From positions 76,345-140,344 of the forward strand of contig CAKPZY010000003.1 in the NCBI GenBank assembly GCA_934215475.1: a DNA stretch of 64,000 nucleotides, given 5' to 3'. Below, in pieces: positions 17,533 to 27,825 of the stretch. The translations under genes were made by a program, and so were the position numbers. The DNA is from an uncultured Ligilactobacillus sp. (GTDB lineage Bacteria > Bacillota > Bacilli > Lactobacillales > Lactobacillaceae). Position 1 is the stretch's first letter; every line of letters begins with the position of its first letter. The notes under the pieces were generated by a model, which made no database searches, was not told the DNA's origin, and was given only the letters and a program-made list of their open reading frames with translations.

Positions 17533-19479
17533 TTAGTTTTTACGACTATATGTTTCAATATCATGATTTATTAGTGTGACAAAATCATCAAATGGCACAG
17601 TCTTCGTATCTTTTTGCCCATATTTTCTGACTGTTACGGTATTATTTGAAACTTCCTGATCACCAACTACTAACGTATAAGGAATCTTGTTGACCTGTGC
17701 CTGCCTGATCTTATAACCCATTTTTTCGTTGCGATCATCGACATCTACTCGGATGTGATGCGCTAGCAAGAGGCTTTGCAATCCTTTAGCATGTTTAAGA
17801 TGCAACTCATTTTTAACCGGGATGATCTCAACTTGTTTAGGGGCCAGCCAAGTAGGAAAAGCACCTTTATACATTTCAGTTAGGTAAGCTGTAAATCTTT
17901 CCATTGTTGAAATGACACCGCGGTGGATCATCACAGGACGATGATCTTCCCCGTCAGCTCCAGCGTACTTCAAGTCAAACCGCTCTGGCAACAAGAAATC
18001 TAATTGGATCGTGGATAATGTTTCTTCCCCGCCAAGTGCTGTCTTGGTTTGTACATCAAGCTTTGGACCATAGAAAGCAGCTTCGCCTTCAGCTTCAAAG
18101 TAATCTAAGCCCATGTCATCCATAGCTGACTTCAGCATTTTCTGGGATTTATCCCACATTTCATCATCATCAAAATACTTCTTGGTATTGTTAGGATCAC
18201 GATAGCTTAAACGGAAACGATAGTCATGGATATCAAAATCATTATACACATCGATCATTAGGTCCAAGATCTTCTTGAATTCATCCTCGATCTGGTCAGG
18301 GGCAACAAAGGTATGTCCATCATTCAAAGTCATTTCACGAACACGTGACAGGCCCGTCAGCGCACCAGATTTCTCATAACGGTGCATCATACCCAATTCG
18401 GCGATCCGCAAAGGTAATTCACGATATGAACGTTTATGATGGTTATAGATTTGAATGTGTGAGGGACAATTCATGGGACGCAATTCCAAGAATTCCCCGT
18501 CGCCCATATCCATCGGTGGAAACATATCATCGCGGTAATGATCCCAATGACCGGACTGCTTATAAAGATCAACATTGGCTAACACTGGTGTATAAACATG
18601 CTCATAACCGGCTGCCAATTCTTTATCGATAATGTAACGTTCCAGTGTGCGTCGGATCGTGGCGCCATTTGGCATCCAATAAGGCAACCCAGCGCCGACT
18701 TTAGGATCAACAAAGAAAATGTCCAGCTTATTACCGATCACACGATGGTCGCGGTCATGTGCTTCTTTTTGACGTTCTAACTCAGCCTTGAGGTCTTTTT
18801 GCTTATAAAAAGCAGTTCCATAGATTCGCTGCAGCATTGGGTTGCTGGAAGCACCCTTCCAATACGCTCCGGCAACCGAGAGAAGTTGAAAAATTTTGAC
18901 CTTACCCGTAGAAGGAAGAACTGACGCATATGCCAAAGAAACAAAGTCTCCTTGACGATAAACTTTTACTTCTCCGTTTGAAGCCAGCTCACTAACTAAC
19001 TCTTTTTGGTAAGGATCTTCACCGGCGAGCTTTATAGCCTCTTCTTCGGTGATCTGTGATAATTCTATTTCTTCATCACTCAAGCAGATCTTATCCATCT
19101 CAGTTGATAGTTCAGGAAAATCAGTTTCTGCAACTTGTGTTTGCCCTGGTTTTTCGGTGTCTAAATAAAAACCATGTTCATCCACATGAGCTGCGCCAAA
19201 ATGCATTTTTGGATACTTAACAGCCAGGACCTCATTCAAAATGAAAGCAGCTGTTTGCCATAAAACTTCAAGCCCCTCAGCAGAATCCTTAGTAATGATC
19301 TCAATTGAACCATCTGTGGTCAATTCTTGACGAACGTCAACTTTTTGTTGATTAAATTTTCCAGCTACGGCTTTTTTTCCGAGGCTGATACTAATAGAAT
19401 CGGCAATTTTCTGAACTGTTACACCACTTGCAAATTCTTTAACACTACCATCTGGAAAAGTAACATTTATCTGTGTCAT
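17533..19479 (-). CDS. thrS: Threonyl-tRNA synthetase
   Basis: Class II synthetase of 648 residues with the full ThrRS domain set: TGS (about 1-65, [13 protein letters not shown]), editing/SAD domain with the [12 protein letters not shown] zinc-like pocket, catalytic core with [17 protein letters not shown] (motif 2 region) and [13 protein letters not shown] (motif 3), and the anticodon-binding domain ([17 protein letters not shown] onward). The start is ATG 19479, 7 bases after TTAGGAGGAA; in-frame codons farther up lie inside the T-box. Regulated by the T-box leader at 19498-19726. Confidence 0.97.
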   Translation of the reverse strand: MTQINVTFPDGSVKEFASGVTVQKIADSISISLGKKAVAGKFNQQKVDVRQELTTDGSIEIITKDSAEGLEVLWQTAAFILNEVLAVKYPKMHFGAAHVDEHGFYLDTEKPGQTQVAETDFPELSTEMDKICLSDEEIELSQITEEEAIKLAGEDPYQKELVSELASNGEVKVYRQGDFVSLAYASVLPSTGKVKIFQLLSVAGAYWKGASSNPMLQRIYGTAFYKQKDLKAELERQKEAHDRDHRVIGNKLDIFFVDPKVGAGLPYWMPNGATIRRTLERYIIDKELAAGYEHVYTPVLANVDLYKQSGHWDHYRDDMFPPMDMGDGEFLELRPMNCPSHIQIYNHHKRSYRELPLRIAELGMMHRYEKSGALTGLSRVREMTLNDGHTFVAPDQIEDEFKKILDLMIDVYNDFDIHDYRFRLSYRDPNNTKKYFDDDEMWDKSQKMLKSAMDDMGLDYFEAEGEAAFYGPKLDVQTKTALGGEETLSTIQLDFLLPERFDLKYAGADGEDHRPVMIHRGVISTMERFTAYLTEMYKGAFPTWLAPKQVEIIPVKNELHLKHAKGLQSLLLAHHIRVDVDDRNEKMGYKIRQAQVNKIPYTLVVGDQEVSNNTVTVRKYGQKDTKTVPFDDFVTLINHDIETYSRKN

Positions 19480-19497
19480 AAACTTCCTCCTAATTGT

Positions 19498-19726
19498 AAA
19501 AAAATTCCCTGTCGCTAAACTAGCGACAGGGACGTTAACTACGTGGTTCCACCCATGTTTTAAACCCATTTTATCAAAAACAGGTTCCTCAATTCAGGTT
19601 ATTAACGGGATCCAACCGGCCTAACTTTTCATTAGGCTTTTCATGAAAGTGGCAAACCGTTTTTTGAGAAGCTTTCAGTCATGGCTTCTCTCCCTGAAAA
19701 GTGGGCCCATGTCTTTCACATAAATT
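19498..19726 (-). promoter_or_regulatory. T-box riboswitch leader of thrS
   Basis: On the minus strand the T-box sequence GGGTGGAACCACG (19554-19542) is followed by a terminator stem CCCTGTCGCTA/TAGCGACAGGG (19531-19508 region) and seven T. The upstream Stem I region includes GGGAGAGAAGCC. Uncharged tRNA-Thr should stabilise the antiterminator. A promoter TTGTCA/17/TTTAAT is at 19761-19733. An ACC in AATAACCTGAA could be the specifier codon, but I did not fold Stem I. Confidence 0.92.
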
Positions 19727-19771
19727 ATCTACATTAAACCACTAAAAGCATACATTGACAAGTAACATCTT

Positions 19772-20698
19772 TCATTTTTTATTGCGACGGTTACGTCCGA
19801 CCACATGGTAAGCATCAGCCAAAAAGCGGATCCGCTCCATGATCCTTTTAGCTTTTAACGGCTCAGCTTCACCACGGCTATTAACTGTCAGATACTCTTT
19901 TTCCAATTGTGGTAAAGAAAGATTGGAGCTGAAAAAAGTGGGCATTTCTTCTTGCATCCGATATTGCAAAATAACCCCCAATACATCATCGCGAAACCAA
20001 CTGCTCATTTGATCGGCACCAATGTCATCAAGCATCAAGATCGGAGACTTTTTGATCGTGTCGATCAATTCACCAGTTGAATTGCTGCTGATAGAGCTTT
20101 TCATTTTAACCGCAAAGGAAGGAAAATGAACTAAAGTTGTAGTATAACCCTTTTCAGCTAAGGCATTAGCTAGGGCGCCTAACAAATAGGTCTTGCCTAC
20201 TCCAAAACTGCCCTCCAAAAATAAGCCCCGATGAAATTCATGCGGACTCTTTTGAAACTCTTGAAAAAATCTTAAAGCAGCGTCGAAGATCTCCTCTCGT
20301 CCTTCAGGGTCATAATCAGATAAACTGGCATTTCTGATCGACTTGGGCAGACTGATGACTTTAACTCTGTCCTGAATCTTTTTTTCTTTCTGCCTTGCCA
20401 AATATTCCTTAGTAGGTGTATAAGTCACTTCTATATGATGATTACTAAGCGTTAAATAAGGATAATACCCTGGCATAAAAGTCTTTTCACCCGCAGTTAA
20501 TTTATTTTTAAAGGAAACAAATTCATATAACTTACTTGCGCTGCGCAAAATGTCCTCTTGCGTCAACTCTGATTTATGCTGACGTAGAAAGTTAATGACA
20601 TCAGGATCTTTCTCGGTGGCAGAGATCAGCTTTTGATATCGTTGGCCCCATTTATTATCTTTTAACTGTTTTCCAAGTATATGACTAAGACTCTCCAT
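19772..20698 (-). CDS. dnaI: Primosomal protein DnaI (helicase loader)
   Basis: AAA+ ATPase that loads the replicative helicase with DnaB and DnaD, 308 residues. The N-terminal part (about 1-130) is the helicase-binding region; the ATPase core has Walker A FLEGSFGVGKTYLLGAL (about 165-181), Walker B PILMLDDIGADQMSSW and sensor-1 TFFSSNLSL, with an arginine in ERIRFLADAYHVVG. It follows dnaB by 70 bases, as in Bacillus. Its end abuts the thrS T-box promoter. Confidence 0.95.
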   Translation of the reverse strand: MESLSHILGKQLKDNKWGQRYQKLISATEKDPDVINFLRQHKSELTQEDILRSASKLYEFVSFKNKLTAGEKTFMPGYYPYLTLSNHHIEVTYTPTKEYLARQKEKKIQDRVKVISLPKSIRNASLSDYDPEGREEIFDAALRFFQEFQKSPHEFHRGLFLEGSFGVGKTYLLGALANALAEKGYTTTLVHFPSFAVKMKSSISSNSTGELIDTIKKSPILMLDDIGADQMSSWFRDDVLGVILQYRMQEEMPTFFSSNLSLPQLEKEYLTVNSRGEAEPLKAKRIMERIRFLADAYHVVGRNRRNKK

Positions 20699-20768
20699 TC
20701 GCTCACCCCATTTATCTGCTCAATTTTTAGCTTCTTATCACCAGTTTGAAACGCTAATTTTTTGAATT

Positions 20769-22163
20769 TTAATTATCATGGTCAATTTCGGCAAGACGCC
20801 GTTTGATCTCTGCTTGCCAATTAGCTTTTTTATCAGTTTGCTCCTTCGTGTTTTCAGGAGTCTGATAATCATTTTGCGCCCAATCCGGCAACTGTTCTTT
20901 CTGAACAACGGGGCGTTTCTTCCGGTAACTTGTTTTGCTATGATAGTTAGCCTGCTTTTTTTTGCCTTCCGCCACGGATTTTCTGACTTCATACATTGCT
21001 TGTTCCGCAGTCTTGATCCCTTCTGTTGACCATCTGGCTGCAGTGGCTTCAAAATAATCCCGTTTCATGCTGGCATAGCCGCGGTCACTCAAAATATAAT
21101 GAATCAAAACATTGATCACTTCATTAGGCAGCAACTGTTGCGAAACTAAATTAGTGATCATATATTTTTCTGAACTAGTAGTGATAGAATTCGCTTCTGC
21201 CTTAATAGTATGCAAAAATTCCAAGGGCAACAGTGCTTTACAAACTCTTACCAGCTCAGCGTCAGCTTTTGTAGGGGCTAATTTCGCCTCAGTCTTTTTT
21301 GAGACTTCCTTCTTATTTTCTTCATCCTTTTTCGGCTGTGTGGACCTCATTTCAAATTCAAAAGAACTATGCGCCAGCCTTTTTAAATATTTGATATTCA
21401 ATTTATTATTGCTGATGTCGATGGCTTCTTCACTCAGACGTACCAACTGTAATTCATCCAAACCATATAGCAGGTGAAGCGTCTTGATTGCATCCAGATT
21501 ATTAAATATTTCACTTTCTGGAACAAATGACTTAGCTAACAATTGTTTGAGAAATTTCAAATCAAGGTCAGTTTCATTTTTTTCAATTAACTGTTGGCTG
21601 CTTTTGTTCTGAGGTTCAACATGATGGTGCGCCGAATTTTTCAATAAAGTACTTTGCTGGATCGGAAAAACATCCAAAAAAGATTTAGTCACCTCAGTAC
21701 TGCCTTCAACTTTAAATTGCCGAGGACAATAAGTTTCCTTTAACCGACGAAATGATCCTTGGCCAATGGTTTCCAGAAGTAGAGTACTTAAAAGGTCATC
21801 ATTAAAGAAGTTGTCCCCTAACAATGGTCTTTGAATATAATATATAGATAACTTACCCAACCGATCGTTCTTTTCAAAGGTCCGCAATAGGCCTAAAGCT
21901 TCAAGTTTTTCCCTAGATTCTAAAAAATCGCGCATTCCAACCGATAAGCCTAGTAAAAGTTCCTTGTTCATTGACCTTTTGACCAAGTTTGGAGAAACAC
22001 CGCCATAACGATTTAAAAGTACATAAACACCATAAGCTCCTGCTCCCATCATAGGAACATAAAGATCCATCAGTCCCCGTAATTCTGTATTGGTCAGTAA
22101 ATTTTTGGCGACAACGACGAAACCATCTTTTGGGGAAATATTCTTCAAATTATCCGCAGTCAT
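20769..22163 (-). CDS. dnaB: Replication initiation and membrane attachment protein DnaB
   Basis: Firmicute DnaB (not the helicase): co-loader that works with DnaD and DnaI at oriC and restart sites, 464 residues. The N-terminal winged-helix-like region starts SPKDGFVVVAKNLL and includes MDLYVPMMGAGAYGVYVLLNRY. The C-terminal DnaB/DnaD-type domain contains TTSSEKYMITNLVSQQLLPNEVINVLIHYIL and YFEATAARWSTEGIKTAEQAM, followed by a basic tail. It is 21 bases downstream of nrdR, the conserved nrdR-dnaB-dnaI order. Confidence 0.95.
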   Translation of the reverse strand: MTADNLKNISPKDGFVVVAKNLLTNTELRGLMDLYVPMMGAGAYGVYVLLNRYGGVSPNLVKRSMNKELLLGLSVGMRDFLESREKLEALGLLRTFEKNDRLGKLSIYYIQRPLLGDNFFNDDLLSTLLLETIGQGSFRRLKETYCPRQFKVEGSTEVTKSFLDVFPIQQSTLLKNSAHHHVEPQNKSSQQLIEKNETDLDLKFLKQLLAKSFVPESEIFNNLDAIKTLHLLYGLDELQLVRLSEEAIDISNNKLNIKYLKRLAHSSFEFEMRSTQPKKDEENKKEVSKKTEAKLAPTKADAELVRVCKALLPLEFLHTIKAEANSITTSSEKYMITNLVSQQLLPNEVINVLIHYILSDRGYASMKRDYFEATAARWSTEGIKTAEQAMYEVRKSVAEGKKKQANYHSKTSYRKKRPVVQKEQLPDWAQNDYQTPENTKEQTDKKANWQAEIKRRLAEIDHDN

Positions 22164-22184
22164 TTTTTTCCCCCTTGCTCTCGG

Positions 22185-22697
22185 TTATTTTTTGTTTTCT
22201 TTATTCTTTTTGCGGCCTTTCCCTGAATCATCTTGATTAGTGTTACTCCTACTCATCAATTCATTCAGTTCGTCTACAAATGAACCCATGTCTTTGAACT
22301 CACGATAAACACTGGCAAAACGAATATAGGCCACATCATCAACGTTTACCAGCTCATCCATGACGTACTTACCGATCAACTGACTAGAAACCTCAGTTCC
22401 TCCTAAAGCACGGATCTTATTTTCAACGTTATCGACGATGCTCGTCAGCTTATCCATCCCAACGGGACGTTTTTCAGCGGCCCGCATAATACCTTTTAAG
22501 ATCTTGTCACGGTCGAACTCTTCTCTGGTCCCATTCTTCTTGATCACTAACAGTGGGGTAACTTCGATCCGTTCAAATGTCGTGAAACGATACCCGCAAT
22601 TCTCACATTCTCGCCGCCGTCTGATCGCATGACCATTGTCTGCAGGCCGGCTATCGACAACACGTGAACTGTTATGATGACAATGAGGACACATCAT
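22185..22697 (-). CDS. nrdR: Transcriptional repressor NrdR
   Basis: Zinc-finger and ATP-cone repressor of ribonucleotide reductase genes, 170 residues. The zinc ribbon is MMCPHC...CENCGYRFTTFER (Cys pairs at about 3/6 and 31/34), and the ATP-cone begins PLLVIKKNGTREEFDRDKILKGIMRA. The tail is unusually long and basic (GKGRKKNKENKK). The start is ATG 22697, 6 bases after GAGGTG; a second ATG follows at once. No nrd genes are in the window, so targets lie elsewhere. Confidence 0.96.
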   Translation of the reverse strand: MMCPHCHHNSSRVVDSRPADNGHAIRRRRECENCGYRFTTFERIEVTPLLVIKKNGTREEFDRDKILKGIMRAAEKRPVGMDKLTSIVDNVENKIRALGGTEVSSQLIGKYVMDELVNVDDVAYIRFASVYREFKDMGSFVDELNELMSRSNTNQDDSGKGRKKNKENKK

Positions 22698-22867
22698 AAT
22701 TTTCACCTCAATTAAAATCAACTCAACACTTATTAGACGCAATTCAATGCTATTTTCTCACAATGATTTTACCATAAATGCCCTGTCAAACAAACTTTTC
22801 TTATTGAATCAAACGGAAATAAACGGACTTTTCTCCCTATTTCCATTCGAATAGAAAAGTGACTCAT

Positions 22868-23713
22868 TCACTGTGTAGACCAATCGCTGACTAATTGCTG
22901 ACAATGAGGGCAAAAATGTGTGCCACGCTGACCCACAACGATTTTCTCAATTGGAGTTTGACAACGGGGACAAGGTTCACCCTTTTTCCCATAAACATTT
23001 AGCTGATCTTGGAAAGAGCCGCTGTGTGAATTTGCATCTGTAAACGTAAAGACTGTCGTTCCATGCGCTTCGATCGCCCGCTCCAGCTCTACGATGATAT
23101 TATCTCGCAACTGCGCCGCCTGCTCTTTAGTGATAACGTTGCACTTGGTTTCTGGATGGATCTTAGTCATCCATAGGACTTCATCGACGTAAATATTTCC
23201 TAAACCAACAACTATCGTTTGGTCAAGCAAGGCAGTTTTGATTGACTTTTTTCGCTTATGCAGTGAGTAATAAAAATCACCTGCATCAAAGGTCGTCGGG
23301 GTTGGTTCCGGTCCTAACTTTTTTAATGAAGGCAGGTCAGTTTCCTCGCCGGTCTTTACCAGCCGCATTCTGCCAAACTTACGCACGTCATTGTAACGTA
23401 ACTGGGTTTTATCGTTTAAGTCAAAAACTACGTGAGTGTGCTTGTTTAACGGTAATAAGCTATCTTTAACTGAATACTTTCCTTCCATTCTCAAGTGAGA
23501 GACCATCGTCAATCCCTGAGAAAAACGAAACAACAGAAATTTGCCGCGTCTGTCGATCTTAATAAACTTTTTTCCAGTTAATTTATCCGCAAAATCTTGC
23601 GGATCTCCTTGGATGATCCTCGGATAAATAATATTTACACCAGTAATTGTCTTACCGGTGACTAAGGCGCTCAATCCGCGCCTAACAGTTTCAACTTCTG
23701 GTAATTCAGGCAT
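22868..23713 (-). CDS. mutM: Formamidopyrimidine-DNA glycosylase (Fpg/MutM)
   Basis: Bifunctional glycosylase/AP lyase for 8-oxoguanine and FaPy, 281 residues. It begins MPELPEVETVRRGL, with the catalytic Pro2 and Glu3. It keeps the H2TH block QTIVVGLGNIYVDEVLW and a C-terminal zinc finger CPRC...CPHC ending QQLVSDW. The start at 23713 (ATTGGAGGAAAAG upstream) is fixed because Pro2 must be exposed. It follows polA by 152 bases, the usual polA-mutM pairing. Confidence 0.97.
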   Translation of the reverse strand: MPELPEVETVRRGLSALVTGKTITGVNIIYPRIIQGDPQDFADKLTGKKFIKIDRRGKFLLFRFSQGLTMVSHLRMEGKYSVKDSLLPLNKHTHVVFDLNDKTQLRYNDVRKFGRMRLVKTGEETDLPSLKKLGPEPTPTTFDAGDFYYSLHKRKKSIKTALLDQTIVVGLGNIYVDEVLWMTKIHPETKCNVITKEQAAQLRDNIIVELERAIEAHGTTVFTFTDANSHSGSFQDQLNVYGKKGEPCPRCQTPIEKIVVGQRGTHFCPHCQQLVSDWSTQ

Positions 23714-23865
23714 CTTTTCCTCCAATGAATATATATTAAGTACTTTATTTCGCGGGTACGTCAAGATTTGAAAGAACTCAATATCCACTCGCACGCCGCT
23801 GCAAAAGACATTAACTGATCTGTTTTTTGTGTTTGTCGTTTTACATAACTTTTAATTACAAACGA

Positions 23866-26535
23866 TTATTTTTTTGCATCAAACCATGATTTACCATGAG
23901 TGCACTCCACTTTTAGCGGTACATCCAAATCAACGGCCGAGTCCATCACCTTTTTTACCAGTTTTTCAAAGTCCGTCAATTCACTGTGGGGGACTTCAAA
24001 GATCAGTTCATCGTGCACCTGCAGCAACATCCGTGCGTCCATCTTTTTTTTGGTCAGCTCTTTATCCATATTGATCATTGCAACTTTGATGATGTCGGCC
24101 GCACTACCCTGTATCGGGCTATTCATTGCAGTCCTTTCTGCGAAAGAACGAACATTGTAATTCTTATTTTTGATATCAGGTAAGTAACGACGCCGGTGAA
24201 AAATCGTTTCGACAAAGCCTTGCTCCCTAGCTCTTTTTACGATATTGTCCATGTACTTTTTGACGCCTGGAAACTTTTCAAAATATGTGTCGATAAATTG
24301 CTTGGCTCGCTTACGAGAAATCCCGATATTTTGTGAAAGCCCATAATCACTAATCCCATACACGATCCCAAAATTGACAGCCTTAGCTTGCCGACGAATG
24401 TTCGGTGTAACTTCAGATTCATTTTTTAACCCAAAGATCTGCATTGCTGTGTGAGCGTGAATATCACGCCCTTTTTTGAAGGCTTCTTGCATATGTTCAT
24501 CGCCCGCAATGTGAGCTAAAACACGCAATTCAATTTGAGAATAATCAGCCGAAAATATTTCCCAACCAGAATGGCTGGGCACAAATGCCTGTCTGATCTT
24601 TCTTCCTTCGTCCAACCTGACTGGAATATTTTGCAAATTAGGATCAACTGAAGACAACCTTCCTGTGGCAGTCAGAGTTTGTGTGTACCGGGTATGCACC
24701 TTATGGTCTTTTTTAAAGACAACTTTCAGTAAGCCTTCGATATAGGTCGACTGCAGTTTAGATATCTGCCGGTAAATCAAAATATCGTCCACAATAGGCG
24801 ACATCCCCCGTAACTTTTCCAACACGCTGACGGCCGTAGAATAGCCAGTCTTTGTTTTTTTGATCACAGGCAATTTCAACTTTTCAAATAGGATATGTCC
24901 GAGCTGCTTTGTAGAATTGATATTAAACTTTTCCCCAGCCTCATTATGGATCTTTTGTTCAACTTGACTTAAGCGCTCTTTAAATTCGCTGCGCATGTCA
25001 TTTAAACGGTCGATATCGACTTTGACCCCCGCAATCTCCATCTTGGCCAGAACACGAGCTAAAGGCATCTCCATTTCTGAATATAGCGCATATTGCTTGT
25101 TATCCCTTAATTCTTCAAACAGTTTATCCTTCAAAACTGCAATGGCTGCCACTTTATGACTGAGATGTTTGAATAACTCTGAATCATTTTCGGGAATTTT
25201 CCTTTTAGCACCCTTACCGTAAAATTGATCATCCGTCTTAACCTGATGGTAGTCATGTTCTTCAGCGAGCTCGCCGACATCATCACTATTCTCAGTATTA
25301 TTTAAGAGATAGGAGACCAATAATAGATCAAATTCGACATTTGTAAGCTTGATGCCTAAGCGATTTAAGCCAACATACATCCGTTTATAATCAAAAACAT
25401 CCAAATGGTTGGTCGAACCGGTCAAAATTTTTTTGAGCGGTGCTTTTTTTAATAATTCAACGTCTCTGCTTGCAAAATACTGTTGATCTATCTTTAAGGC
25501 AAACCCAACAAAAGGAGCACTATGATAATTTTGCCCGTCTAATGCCAAATAAAATGCAATGTCACTATCTTTTTTGGTTTTGACCTGACCCAAATTATTA
25601 GAGTTCAACGCTGTCACAGCCAGGTCGACATAATTACCTTCCTTTTTAGCCTCGCCGACCCCTAGATCACTTAAAAAGCTCTTGAAGTCTAATTCCTCAT
25701 ATAATAAGCGCAAAGAATTTTCATCGGCTTTTTGGCGCTTTGTATCGTCTATCTTAATTTTCAAGGGGGCATCTCTTCTGATGGCAGCTAAGTCTTTGCT
25801 CAAAAAAGCTTCCTTTTTATCATCGATCAGATGTTCTTTCATCTTAGACTTCTTCATGTCATCAAGGTGTTTATAAACACCTTCTACAGTGCCATACTGT
25901 TTAAGTAATTTGATTGCTGTTTTCTCACCAACTTTGGTGACGCCAGGATAATTGTCAGAGCTGTCCCCAGCAAGGCCTTTCATGTCAACGATCTGGCCCG
26001 GTTTCAGACCATATTTTTCTTTGACATGTTCTGGTGTGTACTCTTCAACTTCACTGAATCCCTTTTGAGTAACTGATACAGTGGTCTGCGCTGTTGTCAA
26101 CTGGGTTAAGTCGCGATCTCCCGTCACAACAACGACTTGATAACCATCTTTTTCACCCTTATTAGCCATAGTTCCAATAATATCATCGGCTTCATAATCA
26201 GCCAATTCATAATCCTTGATCCCATATCCAGCCAGCATTTTCCTGAGGTAAGGCAATTGTTCGCTCAGCTCGCCAGGAGTTTTAGCCCGTCCCCCTTTGT
26301 AATCTGAATACTTTTTAGTCCTAAAAGTTGTTTTCCCAGCATCAAAAGCCACCAAAACATTTGTAGGAGAATATTTTTTTAAAATATTATCAAGGATCCT
26401 TTTGAAAACATAGATTGCGTTGGTATGCAGACCTTCATGGTTGGTAAAGCCGCCCACATTTGTCAACGCAAAAAATGCCCGAAATGCTACACCATTGCCA
26501 TCTACTAATAAAAGTGTTTTTTCTTTTTTCGCCAT
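23866..26535 (-). CDS. polA: DNA polymerase I
   Basis: 889-residue repair and lagging-strand polymerase. The N-terminal 5'-3' exonuclease (about 1-290) shows LLLVDGNGVAFRAFFAL, YEADDIIGT and GLAGDSSDNYPGV. The middle exonuclease-like domain lacks an intact DxE motif that I can see, as in other Gram-positive PolA, so proofreading is probably absent. The polymerase domain has motif A DYSQIELRVLAHIAGD, motif B RRQAKAVNFGIVYGIS and motif C LLQVHDELIFEV. Good AGGAGAAA before the ATG at 26535. Starts a polA-mutM transcript. Confidence 0.97.
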   Translation of the reverse strand: MAKKEKTLLLVDGNGVAFRAFFALTNVGGFTNHEGLHTNAIYVFKRILDNILKKYSPTNVLVAFDAGKTTFRTKKYSDYKGGRAKTPGELSEQLPYLRKMLAGYGIKDYELADYEADDIIGTMANKGEKDGYQVVVVTGDRDLTQLTTAQTTVSVTQKGFSEVEEYTPEHVKEKYGLKPGQIVDMKGLAGDSSDNYPGVTKVGEKTAIKLLKQYGTVEGVYKHLDDMKKSKMKEHLIDDKKEAFLSKDLAAIRRDAPLKIKIDDTKRQKADENSLRLLYEELDFKSFLSDLGVGEAKKEGNYVDLAVTALNSNNLGQVKTKKDSDIAFYLALDGQNYHSAPFVGFALKIDQQYFASRDVELLKKAPLKKILTGSTNHLDVFDYKRMYVGLNRLGIKLTNVEFDLLLVSYLLNNTENSDDVGELAEEHDYHQVKTDDQFYGKGAKRKIPENDSELFKHLSHKVAAIAVLKDKLFEELRDNKQYALYSEMEMPLARVLAKMEIAGVKVDIDRLNDMRSEFKERLSQVEQKIHNEAGEKFNINSTKQLGHILFEKLKLPVIKKTKTGYSTAVSVLEKLRGMSPIVDDILIYRQISKLQSTYIEGLLKVVFKKDHKVHTRYTQTLTATGRLSSVDPNLQNIPVRLDEGRKIRQAFVPSHSGWEIFSADYSQIELRVLAHIAGDEHMQEAFKKGRDIHAHTAMQIFGLKNESEVTPNIRRQAKAVNFGIVYGISDYGLSQNIGISRKRAKQFIDTYFEKFPGVKKYMDNIVKRAREQGFVETIFHRRRYLPDIKNKNYNVRSFAERTAMNSPIQGSAADIIKVAMINMDKELTKKKMDARMLLQVHDELIFEVPHSELTDFEKLVKKVMDSAVDLDVPLKVECTHGKSWFDAKK

Positions 26536-26794
26536 TTTTTTCTCCTCAAAATAATTTTATTGATTCTATTTTACCAAAAATAGTGTGGCTTTTCGAAATA
26601 GAGCAGTTAAAATTTCTGGTCGTATTGATACAAAATTTACTTAGCATAGAACTCGCCCATTATTCAGACTTGGCTTACGGAGCGCTTAAAAATTGACCAC
26701 TCGCCAAAAGCAGCTCCAAACTAAGTTACCGTGCCTGTTGACCGCAATATCTTCCCATTGCCCTTAAATCAAGGTGAAAAATTTCAACTTAACT

Positions 26795-26825
26795 AAAAAA
26801 GGTGTGGGCTAATTTGCCGCACACC
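26795..26825 (-). terminator. Terminator of the BI-1 protein gene
   Basis: On the minus strand GGTGTGCGGC and GCCCACACC pair around a short loop, followed by six T. It lies 21 bases past the stop at 26847. The rest of the 311-base gap 26536-26846 must hold the polA promoter; I see no further gene or motif. Confidence 0.88.
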
Positions 26826-26846
26826 AGTTAATACATATTCGCTAGT

Positions 26847-27551
26847 TTAACGTTTGCTGCCACCGCCTGAGAAAATTGAAAGCAGCTGCAAGAACAAGTT
26901 AATAAAGTCGAGATAAAGTTGTAAAGCCCCAGAAACTGCCAGAGAAGTGGAATTTACTTGATCACCATATTGCAAATACATCGCTTTAAAAGTTTGTGTA
27001 TCCCACGCGGTCAAAATCGTGAAAATAACGACCCCAGCAAAGGAAAAGACATAACTGATCAACGGACTTTGCAAGAACATATTGATGAACATGACGATAA
27101 ACAACGCGATCAAGGCAGCGAAAGCCTGCCGGCCAATGCCTGAAAGGTCTTTTTTAGTAGTAGCTCCAAAAATCGATAAGACAATAAAATCAGCTGATGC
27201 AGCTACAAACGCCATTGTTACCTGCGCAATAGCAAACACCATCAAGACCGAACTTAAAAACAAGCCCTCGATCCCTGCAAAAACAAACAATATTGTTATG
27301 CTAGATGCCGCGGAACGGTTAGGTTTGAAGGAAACGGCAAAAACCATCGCAATTTGGAAGACAAATAAAAAAAGAAAGGCAAAACCATGACCAAATAAAT
27401 TCATTACTTGTGCCTGGAAGACAGTCGAACACAAATAAGCGATCAAGGCTGAAAAAGCAACGGCCCCTGCCATAAAGCCGTACATTTTACTAAAAAACCG
27501 GTTTAATCCGCTTTCATTAGCATTCGTATAGATTTGATTAGAATTATTCAT
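26847..27551 (-). CDS. Bax inhibitor-1 (BI-1/YccA) family membrane protein
   Basis: Integral membrane protein of 234 residues with seven hydrophobic segments spread over residues 20-225, the BI-1 layout. In bacteria such as B. subtilis YetJ the family forms a pH-sensitive Ca2+ leak channel. The final segment holds LYLDFINLFLQLLSIFSGG, matching the family C terminus with its conserved Asp (YLDFINLF). The ATG at 27551 (MNNSNQIYTN) follows AGAGGATG. Transcribed alone, with its own terminator. Physiological role here unknown. Confidence 0.9.
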   Translation of the reverse strand: MNNSNQIYTNANESGLNRFFSKMYGFMAGAVAFSALIAYLCSTVFQAQVMNLFGHGFAFLFLFVFQIAMVFAVSFKPNRSAASSITILFVFAGIEGLFLSSVLMVFAIAQVTMAFVAASADFIVLSIFGATTKKDLSGIGRQAFAALIALFIVMFINMFLQSPLISYVFSFAGVVIFTILTAWDTQTFKAMYLQYGDQVNSTSLAVSGALQLYLDFINLFLQLLSIFSGGGSKR

Positions 27552-27776
27552 CTGCTCATCCTCTCTCAAACTTTCATATAATTCAATTTTTACTTTTAAA
27601 TTTAAAGTAACATCAATGATTTAATGATACCATAGCCCGTTATGCTAGACAATTTTTAAATGGTTCTAAAGAAAAATTTATACTTTTCCCAACCTTCACT
27701 TGTCAAGAGACAAACTGAATAGAACTATCCAGGCCTAAATTGTATAATGACGTCTCCGTGCTCACAGAGAACACTA

Positions 27777-27807
27777 GCAAAAAAGACCAACATTCGTCAG
27801 TCTTTTA
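27777..27807 (-). terminator. Probable terminator after murC
   Basis: On the minus strand AAAAGAC and GTCTTTT pair around a 12-base loop, followed by a run of T; 19 bases past the murC stop. The stem is short, so confidence is moderate. Confidence 0.55.
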
Positions 27808-27825
27808 GTCACTTTATCTAAAAAA

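Noticed and set aside
20738..21052. 104-codon minus-strand frame
   Set aside because: It lies inside dnaB in another frame and has Lys/Arg-rich composition typical of a shadow.
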